DNA of 14,502 nt from the NCBI GenBank assembly GCA_022563655.1, contig JADFMW010000041.1:1-14502 (forward strand), read 5' to 3'. The notes below the pieces were generated by a model. It did not search any database. It was not told the origin of the DNA and worked only from the letters and a program-made list of their open reading frames with translations. The position numbers and the translations under genes are program-made. This stretch comes from Pseudomonadota bacterium. GTDB lineage: Bacteria > Pseudomonadota > Alphaproteobacteria > JAAXGF01. Within the stretch, counting starts at the first letter, position 1. Each line of letters opens with the position of its first letter. Shown here in pieces: positions 6,882 through 13,847 of this stretch.

Positions 6882-7690
6882 TGACGGCGGTTCACGCCTG
6901 GCGCTGCCTGGTCGGCGTCCTGATCCGCGAGGCGCTGCGCTTCGTCCAGCAACGCGAACGCTTCGTCGCGGCGCTGGTGCGGCCGCTGGTTTGGCTCATC
7001 ATCTTCACGGCCGGTTTCCGGGCAGCCCTCGGCGTATCGATCATCGAGCCGTATCAGACCTACATCCCCTACGAGGTCTATATCGTTCCCGGGCTGATCG
7101 GCATGGTCCAGCTTTTCAACGGCATGCAAAGCTCGCTGTCGATGGTCTACGACCGCGAAATGGGCAGCATGCGCACCCTCCTGGTGAGCCCGCTGCCGCG
7201 CTGGTACCTGTTGATCTGCAAGCTGCTGGCCGGGACTTTGGTCTCGGTGCTGCAGGTCTACACCTTCCTGCTGATCGCCGGGCTGTTCGGCATCACCATG
7301 CCGGCGTCCGGCTACTTCTGGGTGTTGCCGGCGCTCGTCGTCTGCGGCTTGATGCTCGGCGTCTTCGCCATGCTGTTGTCGTCGGTGATCAAGCAACTGG
7401 AAAACTTCGCCGGGATCATGAATTTCGTCATCTTCCCCATGTTCTTCCTGTCGTCGGCGCTCTATCCGCTGTGGAAGATGCGCGAGAGCAGCGACCTGCT
7501 CTACCGGATTAGCGCCGCCAACCCGTTCACCCACGGCGTCGAGCTGATCCGGTTCGCGCTCTACGGGCGCTTCAACGGCGACGCCGCGATCTTCACGGTC
7601 GCGGCGCTGGCGGTGTTCCTGGCCCTGGCCATCTACGCCTACGATCCGGCCCGCGGCATGATGAGCCGCAAGGGCGGTCCCGGCGGATGA
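6881..7690 (+). CDS. ABC-2 type permease, PQQ-alcohol-dehydrogenase-associated (PedC-like)
   Basis: Inner-membrane permease of 269 residues, about six membrane segments near 32-50, 67-86, 113-136, 144-168, 176-196 and 234-254. Segments 4 and 5 carry the ABC-2 pattern ending in FPMFFLSSALYPL, and a cytoplasmic YDREMGSMRTLLVSPL loop is typical of ABC-2 exporters. It matches the family I know as TIGR03861 (PedC). The ABC-2 fold usually means export, yet the related Pseudomonas system is linked to rare-earth use, so direction and cargo remain open. The start at 6881 overlaps the ATPase stop by one base. The gene ends 3 bp before the convergent hydrolase B stop. It is the only permease in the window although two ATPases are present. 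Confidence 0.92.
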   Translation: MTAVHAWRCLVGVLIREALRFVQQRERFVAALVRPLVWLIIFTAGFRAALGVSIIEPYQTYIPYEVYIVPGLIGMVQLFNGMQSSLSMVYDREMGSMRTLLVSPLPRWYLLICKLLAGTLVSVLQVYTFLLIAGLFGITMPASGYFWVLPALVVCGLMLGVFAMLLSSVIKQLENFAGIMNFVIFPMFFLSSALYPLWKMRESSDLLYRISAANPFTHGVELIRFALYGRFNGDAAIFTVAALAVFLALAIYAYDPARGMMSRKGGPGG

Positions 7691-7693
7691 CCG

Positions 7694-9739
7694 CTAGCGG
7701 TTCTCCCAGCCGGCGAGAAACCGGCACGTCCCGTCGCGCTCGCCGGTCATCGCGCGCCAGGCGCGGCGCGCGCGGCCGAGGATCGGCGCGATGTCCGCCT
7801 CGAGAAGAAGGCCCCTGCCCACCAGCTCCTTGGCCGCCGCGGCCGTCCGCGTCATGAACGCGTCCTCGGAGCCGTAGCGCGTGACGACCTCATGGGCCGA
7901 AAAGGGTATGAACGATCCCTGCCAGCGGCCGAGGCGCGCAGCGCGGCCGCGATGGAGGTTCCAGCCGAGATAGGTGCCGAGCGGCGCCGCGACCGCGGGC
8001 AGGCGGATGCCGCCGCGATCATTGCCGTCGGCGTCGGGAAGCGGCACTCGCGTCTCGAAGTAGACGCCGGGGCGCGCCGGCTGCACATCGGCGATCCCCG
8101 AGGCGGCGAAGCGTGGCCCGAGGTCGAGCCGCGGCGGCCGCAGGTTGCCTTCGGGCAGGCGGATCTTCGGCACGGCGGGGAAAGCCCGGCGGTACGCCGC
8201 GACCGTCCCCAGGGCGCCATCGGCGAGCCGGGGATAGGCGCTCGCCGGCGGCTCGCGGCCCTCGGTCGCCCAGGCGTCCAGCGCCAGCAGCAGCGCCCGC
8301 GCCACCGGGCGGGTATCCAACGGGTTGGGGCAGTTCTCGAAGGCGCCGCGCCGGCCCTGGGAGGAGACGCCATGGGGCGCCCCGGCGAGGGCGTAGATCC
8401 GCGTCCGCGAACTCGGCTCGATATCGCGCCCGCCGGCAACGTCGGTGTGCAGCAGCGAGGCCGCGCGGGTCCAGTATTCGGTGGCGGCGGACAGGATGAA
8501 CAGGTACGGCACGGCGCCGCTCCGGCGCGCCGTATCGAGCAGGCCGGCGCGGCGGCCGGTCACCGGGTCGCGCTGGGTTGCGGTCGTGAAGGGGAAGAAA
8601 TCGGCGGGATAAAGCTGATCCTCGTAATGGCTGGGATGCCGGGTGGTCTGGGCGAAGCGGTGATTGAACGACCCCTTGCCGGCGCCCGGCCCGTGGATCA
8701 GGGCGGCGTCGAACACCGCCCGGCCCGATTCGTCGACATGCAGTCCCGCCATGACGATGTGCTGGATGACCCGCGCCGACTGCGAAAAACCATAGATCAA
8801 GGCCGCTTGGACTCCGGAGTCGGAGAGCGGGTTCGGGGTGCCCGCCGCGTCCGCCCCCTCGAAACGGAAGAAGGAGATGGCGTCGCGGATGGCGGCGAGG
8901 CCGAGGCCGGTCACTCGCGGGTCTGTGGCGGTGTAGACGACCTCGTACAACAGGCCCGGCTGAAAGCCGCCGTCGAGTCGCACCGCCACCGGCTCGTCGC
9001 CGCCGCTTCTCTTGACGAAGCGCCAGCTGTCGCGGGGCAATCGCTCGCGCGCCGCCTCCGGCGCCGGGCGCACGGTCATGTACGCGTCGGCCGGGTCGGC
9101 CGGCGGATAGCCGCGCGACCCGCCCCAGGCGACGGGGAGCGTCGCGGCGGGGCGGTCGGTGGTGATCTCGGCGGCGACCGGGCCGACGATGGGCTCGCCG
9201 CCGCCGCCGGCGATGGGCAGGTCGATCTGGAGCCTGCCGTCGCCCGGCAGCACGTCCCAGTTCCAGGCGCTCCACAACAGCGTATATCCCTGTTGCAGAA
9301 GAAAGCCGTTGCCGAAATCGGCGGCCGAGGACGGATCGTTGTTCCACGGCGCGTCGTCGAACGTGTGGAGTGCGACGATGTTGCCACGGTTGTTGACGCC
9401 GTAGAGAAGGCGGCCGTTGCCGCGCCGCGCGTCGAGCGGTTTTATCAGCACGAAATCGCCGGCGAAGGTCACCCGGCCCGCGCCGTCCGTGGGGGCCAGC
9501 CCGATGTCGACGATGCGCCGGTTGGCCGGGTTGGCCGGGTCGATCGCGAAATGCAGCCGCCCGGTGATCTTCTCGTAGGGGCCGGCGTCTCCGAACGCCT
9601 CACCGCCGGCCACCGGGGCGCGGCCGAGGACCTCGATCGTCGCGACCGCCGCGAGCGCCGAACCGGAGATCGTGCATGCCGCAAGCAGGACGCCAAGGAC
9701 GCCCGCCCGCCGGGCGCACGCCCGTCCTAAAACCGGCAC
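7694..9739 (-). CDS. Alpha/beta hydrolase domain protein, copy B
   Basis: Predicted secreted serine hydrolase or esterase of 681 residues, same family as the partial gene at 1-1682. The nucleophile is Ser319 in GFSQS; an AGAPHGV segment probably supplies the His. I choose the GTG at 9739: it opens a clear signal sequence (RACARR, then a hydrophobic stretch ending SGSALA near residue 30), whereas the longer open frame upstream runs antisense-like through the binding-protein gene. The signal also contains LAAC, a lipobox match, so a lipoprotein is possible. The start overlaps the end of the binding-protein gene by 13 bp, making it the third gene of a YVTN-binding protein-hydrolase operon. The C-terminus contains DGTCRF, echoing the DGMCRF end of its upstream neighbour. 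Substrate unknown. Confidence 0.88.
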   Translation of the reverse strand: MPVLGRACARRAGVLGVLLAACTISGSALAAVATIEVLGRAPVAGGEAFGDAGPYEKITGRLHFAIDPANPANRRIVDIGLAPTDGAGRVTFAGDFVLIKPLDARRGNGRLLYGVNNRGNIVALHTFDDAPWNNDPSSAADFGNGFLLQQGYTLLWSAWNWDVLPGDGRLQIDLPIAGGGGEPIVGPVAAEITTDRPAATLPVAWGGSRGYPPADPADAYMTVRPAPEAARERLPRDSWRFVKRSGGDEPVAVRLDGGFQPGLLYEVVYTATDPRVTGLGLAAIRDAISFFRFEGADAAGTPNPLSDSGVQAALIYGFSQSARVIQHIVMAGLHVDESGRAVFDAALIHGPGAGKGSFNHRFAQTTRHPSHYEDQLYPADFFPFTTATQRDPVTGRRAGLLDTARRSGAVPYLFILSAATEYWTRAASLLHTDVAGGRDIEPSSRTRIYALAGAPHGVSSQGRRGAFENCPNPLDTRPVARALLLALDAWATEGREPPASAYPRLADGALGTVAAYRRAFPAVPKIRLPEGNLRPPRLDLGPRFAASGIADVQPARPGVYFETRVPLPDADGNDRGGIRLPAVAAPLGTYLGWNLHRGRAARLGRWQGSFIPFSAHEVVTRYGSEDAFMTRTAAAAKELVGRGLLLEADIAPILGRARRAWRAMTGERDGTCRFLAGWENR

Positions 9740-10935
9740 ATCCCGTCGCCGCGGTCGTAGCCGAGCGTGTCCATGTTCTGCGTCGGGTGCAGGAAGCCCC
9801 CGAGCGGCGCCCGTTCGACGACCGCGTTGTGGGTGTGGAGCAAGATCGGCTGGCGCAGCTGGTTGTCCCACGGCCGGAAGCTGGCCGGGTTGCCCTTGTA
9901 GCCGTCGAGGGTGAGCTTGTCGCCGCGAAGGTAGGCGCCGACTTCCGCGAAGTCCGTCGATCCCGTTCGCACCACCGATTCGACGATCGCCCTGACCGCC
10001 GCCCAGGCGGCCCAATCGGCCCCCTGCATGCGCCGCTTCGCATGCTTGTCGAAACGCTGGTTCAGCTGCGGCGCGCCGTGGCGCTCCCACGACCAGTGCC
10101 ACGCGGCGGCGATCAGGCCCTCGGTGCCGATCACGGGGCGCGGCAAGGCGGTCTGCATGGGAACGTAGCGGCCGAATTCGCCCTCGGTATCGGCCAGGAA
10201 CACGGCGTCGTAATCGACGCCTTGGGTCAAGAGCACGACGTTGTTTTTTTCCCGTTCGCGGGGATCGTTGCCGAGCACGAAATCACGGGTCGCGGCGATG
10301 CGGACGCCGAACCGCCGGGCCGAGTTCTCGAACGCCCGGACGAGCGCGGCGTCCTCGGCCAGCGGCCCCTTAAGCACCAGGACGTCGCGCCACTTCCTGG
10401 CCACCAAATACTGCGCCAGGGCGTCGGTCACCATGGCGTGACTGGGGATCACGTGCATCAGGTGGGCCTGGCATTGGGCGCCGCGCAGGACGTCGGCGGC
10501 CTCGGAGACGTTGAACAGCAACAGCTCCTTGCCGCGCGTCGCCTCGGCGACGGCGCCAAGCGCCGCGGCCGGCGCGTCGATCAGGAAGAAGCGCACGCCC
10601 TCGTCGGCGGCCAGGCGCTCGATCACCGAGACCAGCGCCGACGCCGTCTCGGCGGCGCCGCGCTCGAGGGTGAACGCGACCTTGAGCGCGCGGCGCAGAA
10701 CGCGCGTGCCGCGCACCGCCAGCTCGGCGCCGGCCACCGGCCGCCACCTGCGCCGGACCTGGATTCCGGCGTAGGAACGGTTCCGGTCGTAGCGCTCGTC
10801 GCCGGTGATCTCGAGGTAGCCGATGGGCATCGGCGCGACTTCGGACGCCGCCTCATTGCCCGCGGCCAGCGCGCCCGCGGCCAGCGCCGGCAATGCCATC
10901 GCGGCGGCGAGGATGACGGCCGCAAGCGGCCGCAT
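9727..10935 (-). CDS. ABC transporter substrate-binding protein, PQQ-dependent alcohol dehydrogenase system
   Basis: Periplasmic binding protein with a type I periplasmic-binding fold, 402 residues, matching the family I know as TIGR03863 (PQQ_ABC_bind). It would work with the ATPase and permease at 6132-7690. A signal peptide runs to about residue 24 (ending GALA). The ATG at 10935 is preferred: it follows the YVTN stop by 7 bp, has AAGG 5 nt upstream and starts directly with the signal peptide. An ATG at 10965 would add ten residues and overlap the YVTN gene. The mature part shows GYLEITGDERYDRNRSYAG near the start and ends with GDGMCRF. Ligand unknown; family knowledge suggests an alcohol-related compound or a metal complex, but the sequence does not decide. 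Confidence 0.88.
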   Translation of the reverse strand: MRPLAAVILAAAMALPALAAGALAAGNEAASEVAPMPIGYLEITGDERYDRNRSYAGIQVRRRWRPVAGAELAVRGTRVLRRALKVAFTLERGAAETASALVSVIERLAADEGVRFFLIDAPAAALGAVAEATRGKELLLFNVSEAADVLRGAQCQAHLMHVIPSHAMVTDALAQYLVARKWRDVLVLKGPLAEDAALVRAFENSARRFGVRIAATRDFVLGNDPREREKNNVVLLTQGVDYDAVFLADTEGEFGRYVPMQTALPRPVIGTEGLIAAAWHWSWERHGAPQLNQRFDKHAKRRMQGADWAAWAAVRAIVESVVRTGSTDFAEVGAYLRGDKLTLDGYKGNPASFRPWDNQLRQPILLHTHNAVVERAPLGGFLHPTQNMDTLGYDRGDGMCRF

Positions 10936-10942
10936 CGGGGCC

Positions 10943-11959
10943 TTAGTCGTCGATGAGGATGCCATAGGGCACCATCCCGACGGGCACCGACTTGAGCACC
11001 CTGCGGCTGGCCACGTCGATGATCGACAGGTCGTCCGACAGCCCGTTGGCCACGTAGAGCGTTTTTTCGTCGCGGGTCAAGGCGAGCCCCCACGGCCTCT
11101 TGCCGACCAGAATGTACGTCTCCACCTTGCGCGACGCCACGTCGACGACGGCGACGTGGTTGGCGCGCCCCAACGCGATGAAGGCGGTCTTTCCGTCGCG
11201 GGTGATGAGCACGTCGACCGGCGTCACCTCTTCCTTGCGCAAGCCGCGCGGCAAAAACGCGATATCGGCGATGATCTTGTTGGTCCGGGTGTCGATGATG
11301 TCGACCATGCCGGCCAGCTCCGCCGACACCCAAAGCTCGCGCTCGTCGGGGGTCAACGCGAAGCGGCGGGGGCGGGTGTCGACCAGGATGTCGGCTCTGA
11401 TTTCGCCCGATGCGGTATCGATGACGTGAACCAGGTTCGCCGCCTCGGACGCCACGTACACGGTGGCGCCGTCCGAGGTGAATAGGACGCCCTCGGGCTC
11501 CTCGCCCAGGTCCACCGTATGGATCACCTTGCGGGTGGCGAGGTCGACGACCGAGGCGGTGGCGTCCTCTTCGTTGGAGACGTAGAGCAGGCTCCCGTCC
11601 GGATGAAGGTCGAAGGTCTCCGGCTCCTCGATGTTGCGGATGCGATCGACCAGCCTTGCCGTCGCCGTGTCGTAGACGGCGATCAGGTCGTCGTCGGCGC
11701 AGCCCACGTAGAATAGCTTCCTGTCCTTGCTGAAATGCATGCCCCGGGGCCGGGCGCACGTCTTGATCGACCGGATCACGGTGTTGGTCTTGCCGTCGAG
11801 GATCGATATGGTGCTGCTCTTCTCGTTGCTGACGAATATCAGGCCGCTGCCATCGGCGGCGGCCGGCGCCGCGGCCAGAAAAACGAGCGCCGCCGCCACA
11901 ACAGCGAGCGCGGCGGCCCTTGCGATCCACCCGCGCCGTCGCGCCTTCATCGCAAACAT
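10943..11959 (-). CDS. YVTN-family beta-propeller protein, PQQ-catabolism-associated
   Basis: Exported seven-bladed beta-propeller of about 338 residues, matching the family I know as TIGR03866 (PQQ_ABC_repeats; PedA2-like). A signal peptide ends near APAAA. Blades carry repeated YVSNE, YVASE, WVSAE and YVANG strands followed by S/V-x-x-I/V-D-x-x-T/S-x-x-V/I turns, each about 42 residues apart. ATG 11959 is chosen for GGAAGG 5 nt upstream; a GTG at 11965 and an ATG at 11950 are alternatives. It is the first gene of the leftward operon, 7 bp before the binding protein. The molecular role is unknown: it may bind a ligand or another protein of the transport system. No catalytic residues are evident. 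Confidence 0.9.
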   Translation of the reverse strand: MFAMKARRRGWIARAAALAVVAAALVFLAAAPAAADGSGLIFVSNEKSSTISILDGKTNTVIRSIKTCARPRGMHFSKDRKLFYVGCADDDLIAVYDTATARLVDRIRNIEEPETFDLHPDGSLLYVSNEEDATASVVDLATRKVIHTVDLGEEPEGVLFTSDGATVYVASEAANLVHVIDTASGEIRADILVDTRPRRFALTPDERELWVSAELAGMVDIIDTRTNKIIADIAFLPRGLRKEEVTPVDVLITRDGKTAFIALGRANHVAVVDVASRKVETYILVGKRPWGLALTRDEKTLYVANGLSDDLSIIDVASRRVLKSVPVGMVPYGILIDD

Positions 11960-12300
11960 CGGCACCTTCCGCCGTGGTCTCCCTCGATCCGCGCGGGGCG
12001 GGGTTCGATTACCTACGGCGTCTTCCCAGCCATGTTCCGCCCCTCTCCGTCATCTTCTCGTAAATATCCTCGGGATTCAATTGCGGCACCGCCGGACGCC
12101 CCGAGACGCGCGGCCGGCGCGCCCCCAGCAGGCAAGATGTGGCTTTGCGCCTGTTGTCTTCGGGCCGCCGATCCGGCAAGATCGGCTCGCCGGGCCGGAC
12201 GCGGTCTGTGCGCTGCTGGCCGCGGCGCTGGCGAGCGCGGGCTGTTCTTCGCCGAGGCCAAGCACAGCGTCACCCTTTACTACGGCGCGCGCGTCCGCCC
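11960..12300. other. 341-bp intergenic region between YVTN operon and citrate synthase
   Basis: This is leader and promoter space for the leftward YVTN operon and the 3' flank of citrate synthase. No terminator follows the citrate synthase stop. On the minus strand, a strong Shine-Dalgarno match (GGAGAGGGG, 12048-12040) precedes a six-codon frame. Several arginine-rich frames stay open, as expected at this GC content. None has a convincing start or recognisable product. Confidence 0.5.
12013..12033 (-). other. Six-codon leader ORF with strong RBS
   Basis: ATG at 12033 opens MAGKTP and stops with TAG at 12013-12015. GGAGAGGGG lies 6 nt upstream. It sits about 54 nt before the YVTN start, in the position of a leader peptide. 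Function is not shown; it may be chance. Confidence 0.25.
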
Positions 12301-13443
12301 CTAGCGCTCGGCGATCGGCACGTACGCGCGCGGTCCGGGTCCGGTGTAGCTGAGGCGCGGGCGGATCAGGATGTTGTGCTCGATCTGCTCGAGCACCTGC
12401 AGCGTCCAGCCGGGGACGCGCCCGACGGCAAAGATCGGCACGAAGATGTCCTCGGGGATACCCTGGAGGTAGTAGACGACGCCGGCGTAGAAATCGACGT
12501 TGACGTTGATTCCGTGGCGCGCGTACCGGCTCATCGCCCCGACCACGGCCTGCAGTATCTCGTACCACTGGGGCTGGCCCATTTCGCGCGAGAGCCGCTC
12601 GACGCCATCGCGCATGTGGCGGGCGCGGGGGTCCTCGGAGCGGTACACGCGATGGCCGAACCCCATCACCGGCTCGCGCTTCTTGCGCTTGCGCGCGACG
12701 TACTCGGCGGCCTTCGCGGCATCGCCGATCTCCCGCGCCATGTGCATGACGTTCTCGGCGGCGCCGCCGTGAGCGCGGCCCGAGAGCGCGGCGACGGCGG
12801 CCGTGATCGCGGCATGCAGGTTGGCTTCCGTGCTGGCCACGACGCGCGCCGTGAACGAGGAGGCGTTCGAGCCGTGCTCGGCGTGGAGCACCATGTCGGT
12901 GTCGAGCAGCTTGGCGGCCGCGGCGCTCGGCTCCTCGCCCTTGAGCATGTAGAGGAAGTTCGCCGCGTGGCCGAGACTCGGGCTCGGCGCCACCGGCTCG
13001 CGCCCATTGCGGATGTGGTGGTGCGAAGTGACGATGACCGGCACCTGCGAGGTCAGGCGCATGCCCTTGCGCAGGGTCGCCGCGAGCGAGTTGTCCGCGG
13101 CCTCGGCATCGAAGGCGGCGAGCGCGGACACGGCCGTGCGCAGCACCTCCATCGGGTGGGCGTTCCTGACCGCGGCGATGATGTCGAAGATCGGCTGCGG
13201 CAGACCGCGGGCCGCCTTGAGCTCGGCGTCGAAGCCCTCGAGCTCCGCCGGCGTCGGCAACGCGCCCTTGAGCAGCAGGTAAGACGTCTCCTCGAAGGTC
13301 GAGTATCGCGCCAGGTCGTGGATCGAGTAGCCCCGGTAGCGCAGCTCGCCGGCGCGGCCGTCGATGAAGGTCGCGGTGGAGCGGTCGAAATAGATATCCT
13401 TCAGCCCGCGGTGGACTTCGACCTTGTCGCCGGCATCGGTCAT
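12301..13443 (-). CDS. Citrate synthase / 2-methylcitrate synthase
   Basis: Cytoplasmic enzyme condensing oxaloacetate with acetyl-CoA (citrate) or propionyl-CoA (2-methylcitrate); 380 residues, typical of the short bacterial class. Catalytic residues are in place: His225 in GRAHGGAAEN, His264 in MGFGHRVY and Asp317 in NVDFYAG. HAEHGSN at 187-193 and Arg residues in GRVPGW (342) and RPR (361, 363) fit the substrate pocket. ATG 13443 is chosen because the conserved N-terminus (V-x-RGLKDI-x-FD) begins just after it; the upstream frame is not family-like and the RBS is weak. Citrate and methylcitrate synthases cannot be separated here; no prpB, prpD or acnA neighbour is visible. It is divergent from the TctC gene and not obviously tied to the alcohol locus. 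Confidence 0.93.
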   Translation of the reverse strand: MTDAGDKVEVHRGLKDIYFDRSTATFIDGRAGELRYRGYSIHDLARYSTFEETSYLLLKGALPTPAELEGFDAELKAARGLPQPIFDIIAAVRNAHPMEVLRTAVSALAAFDAEAADNSLAATLRKGMRLTSQVPVIVTSHHHIRNGREPVAPSPSLGHAANFLYMLKGEEPSAAAAKLLDTDMVLHAEHGSNASSFTARVVASTEANLHAAITAAVAALSGRAHGGAAENVMHMAREIGDAAKAAEYVARKRKKREPVMGFGHRVYRSEDPRARHMRDGVERLSREMGQPQWYEILQAVVGAMSRYARHGINVNVDFYAGVVYYLQGIPEDIFVPIFAVGRVPGWTLQVLEQIEHNILIRPRLSYTGPGPRAYVPIAER

Positions 13444-13579
13444 GTCACGTCTCGGTGTCGTGGCTCGCGGCGCTCCCGGATGGTGGCAAACCCCGAGCCA
13501 AGATTCAAGAAGCCATTGTCGGGTCCGCCCGCCCCGCACCGGCCAACCCGTCTCGCCCGCATGGGGAAATTTGGGCTGA

Positions 13580-13644
13580 AATTGGGTGCAGTATACAGTT
13601 TAGCGTCGTCCGGGATAACCAAAAACTATATACTGTCCCCAATT
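13580..13644. repeat. Imperfect inverted repeat, 22-nt arms, REP-like
   Basis: Arm 13580-13601 and arm 13623-13644 are complementary at 19 of 22 positions, separated by 21 nt. The core is CAGTATA facing TATACTG, with GGGG or GGGT on the outer side. The GGGGACAGTATA core resembles, from memory, repeats found near REP-associated (IS200-like) transposase genes; no such gene is in the window. Confidence 0.75.
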
Positions 13645-13664
13645 ACCGTCCCGGTTACCGTCCC
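13629..13664 (+). repeat. Three 12-bp tandem repeats
   Basis: TATACTGTCCCC, AATTACCGTCCC and GGTTACCGTCCC follow one another with a 12-bp period. The last two are nearly identical. They overlap the second arm of the large inverted repeat. Confidence 0.7.
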
Positions 13665-13670
13665 GCTATC

Positions 13671-13699
13671 TTGCGATCTTGGCGGCCCTGTGGTTTTAT
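13671..13699 (+). promoter_or_regulatory. Possible sigma-70 promoter for the TctC gene
   Basis: TTGCGA (13671-13676), a 17-bp spacer and TTTTAT (13694-13699) match 4 of 6 bases each to the consensus hexamers. Transcription would start near 13706, giving a leader of about 140 nt with GC-rich hairpins. Tentative. Confidence 0.25.
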
Positions 13700-13706
13700 C
13701 AACAAG

Positions 13707-13777
13707 GCCGGCGCGGTGATCAACGGCAGCCGCGACCACCCGCCGCGCCGGCGTCGCAAAGGCGGGGGGCGCCCCGC
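13707..13777 (+). other. GC-rich hairpins upstream of TctC
   Basis: GCCGGCGCGG (13707-13716) pairs perfectly with CCGCGCCGGC (13743-13752). A second hairpin, GCGGGG-GGCG-CCCCGC, lies at 13762-13777. The first arm overlaps 13702-13710, which can instead pair with 13683-13691 (8 of 9 bases), so the two folds exclude each other. Confidence 0.45.
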
Positions 13778-13847
13778 GGTCGGCTACCGAGGCGCACATA
13801 GTCATCACACCTAGTCACCACACAAAGACATCAACCGGGAGGAAACA

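Larger units (their letters stand above)
13444..13847. promoter_or_regulatory. 404-bp repeat-rich divergent region between citrate synthase and TctC
   Basis: This gene-free region contains a large imperfect inverted repeat (13580-13644), three 12-bp repeats (13629-13664) and GC-rich hairpins (13683-13710, 13707-13752, 13762-13777). Part of it (about 13565-13645) is clearly richer in A+T than its surroundings. It must also hold the promoters of both flanking genes. No ORF with a plausible start and product was seen. Confidence 0.6.

Noticed and set aside
7892..9730. Plus-strand open frame of 612 codons opposite hydrolase B
   Set aside because: It is antisense to a recognised gene, without domains or export signal; long antisense frames are expected at this GC content.
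9676..10956. Plus-strand open frame opposite the binding protein
   Set aside because: Composition is that of a shadow frame; the minus strand encodes a clear periplasmic binding protein.
12009..12200. Minus-strand frame ending in a protein-like stretch (NPEDIYEKMTERGGTW)
   Set aside because: It has no start codon in context, low GC at third positions compared with real genes here, and no recognised family; perhaps chance or a gene remnant.
12139..13719. Plus-strand open frame of 526 codons opposite citrate synthase
   Set aside because: It runs through the repeat-rich intergenic region and shows no protein-like motifs; citrate synthase is unambiguous on the other strand.
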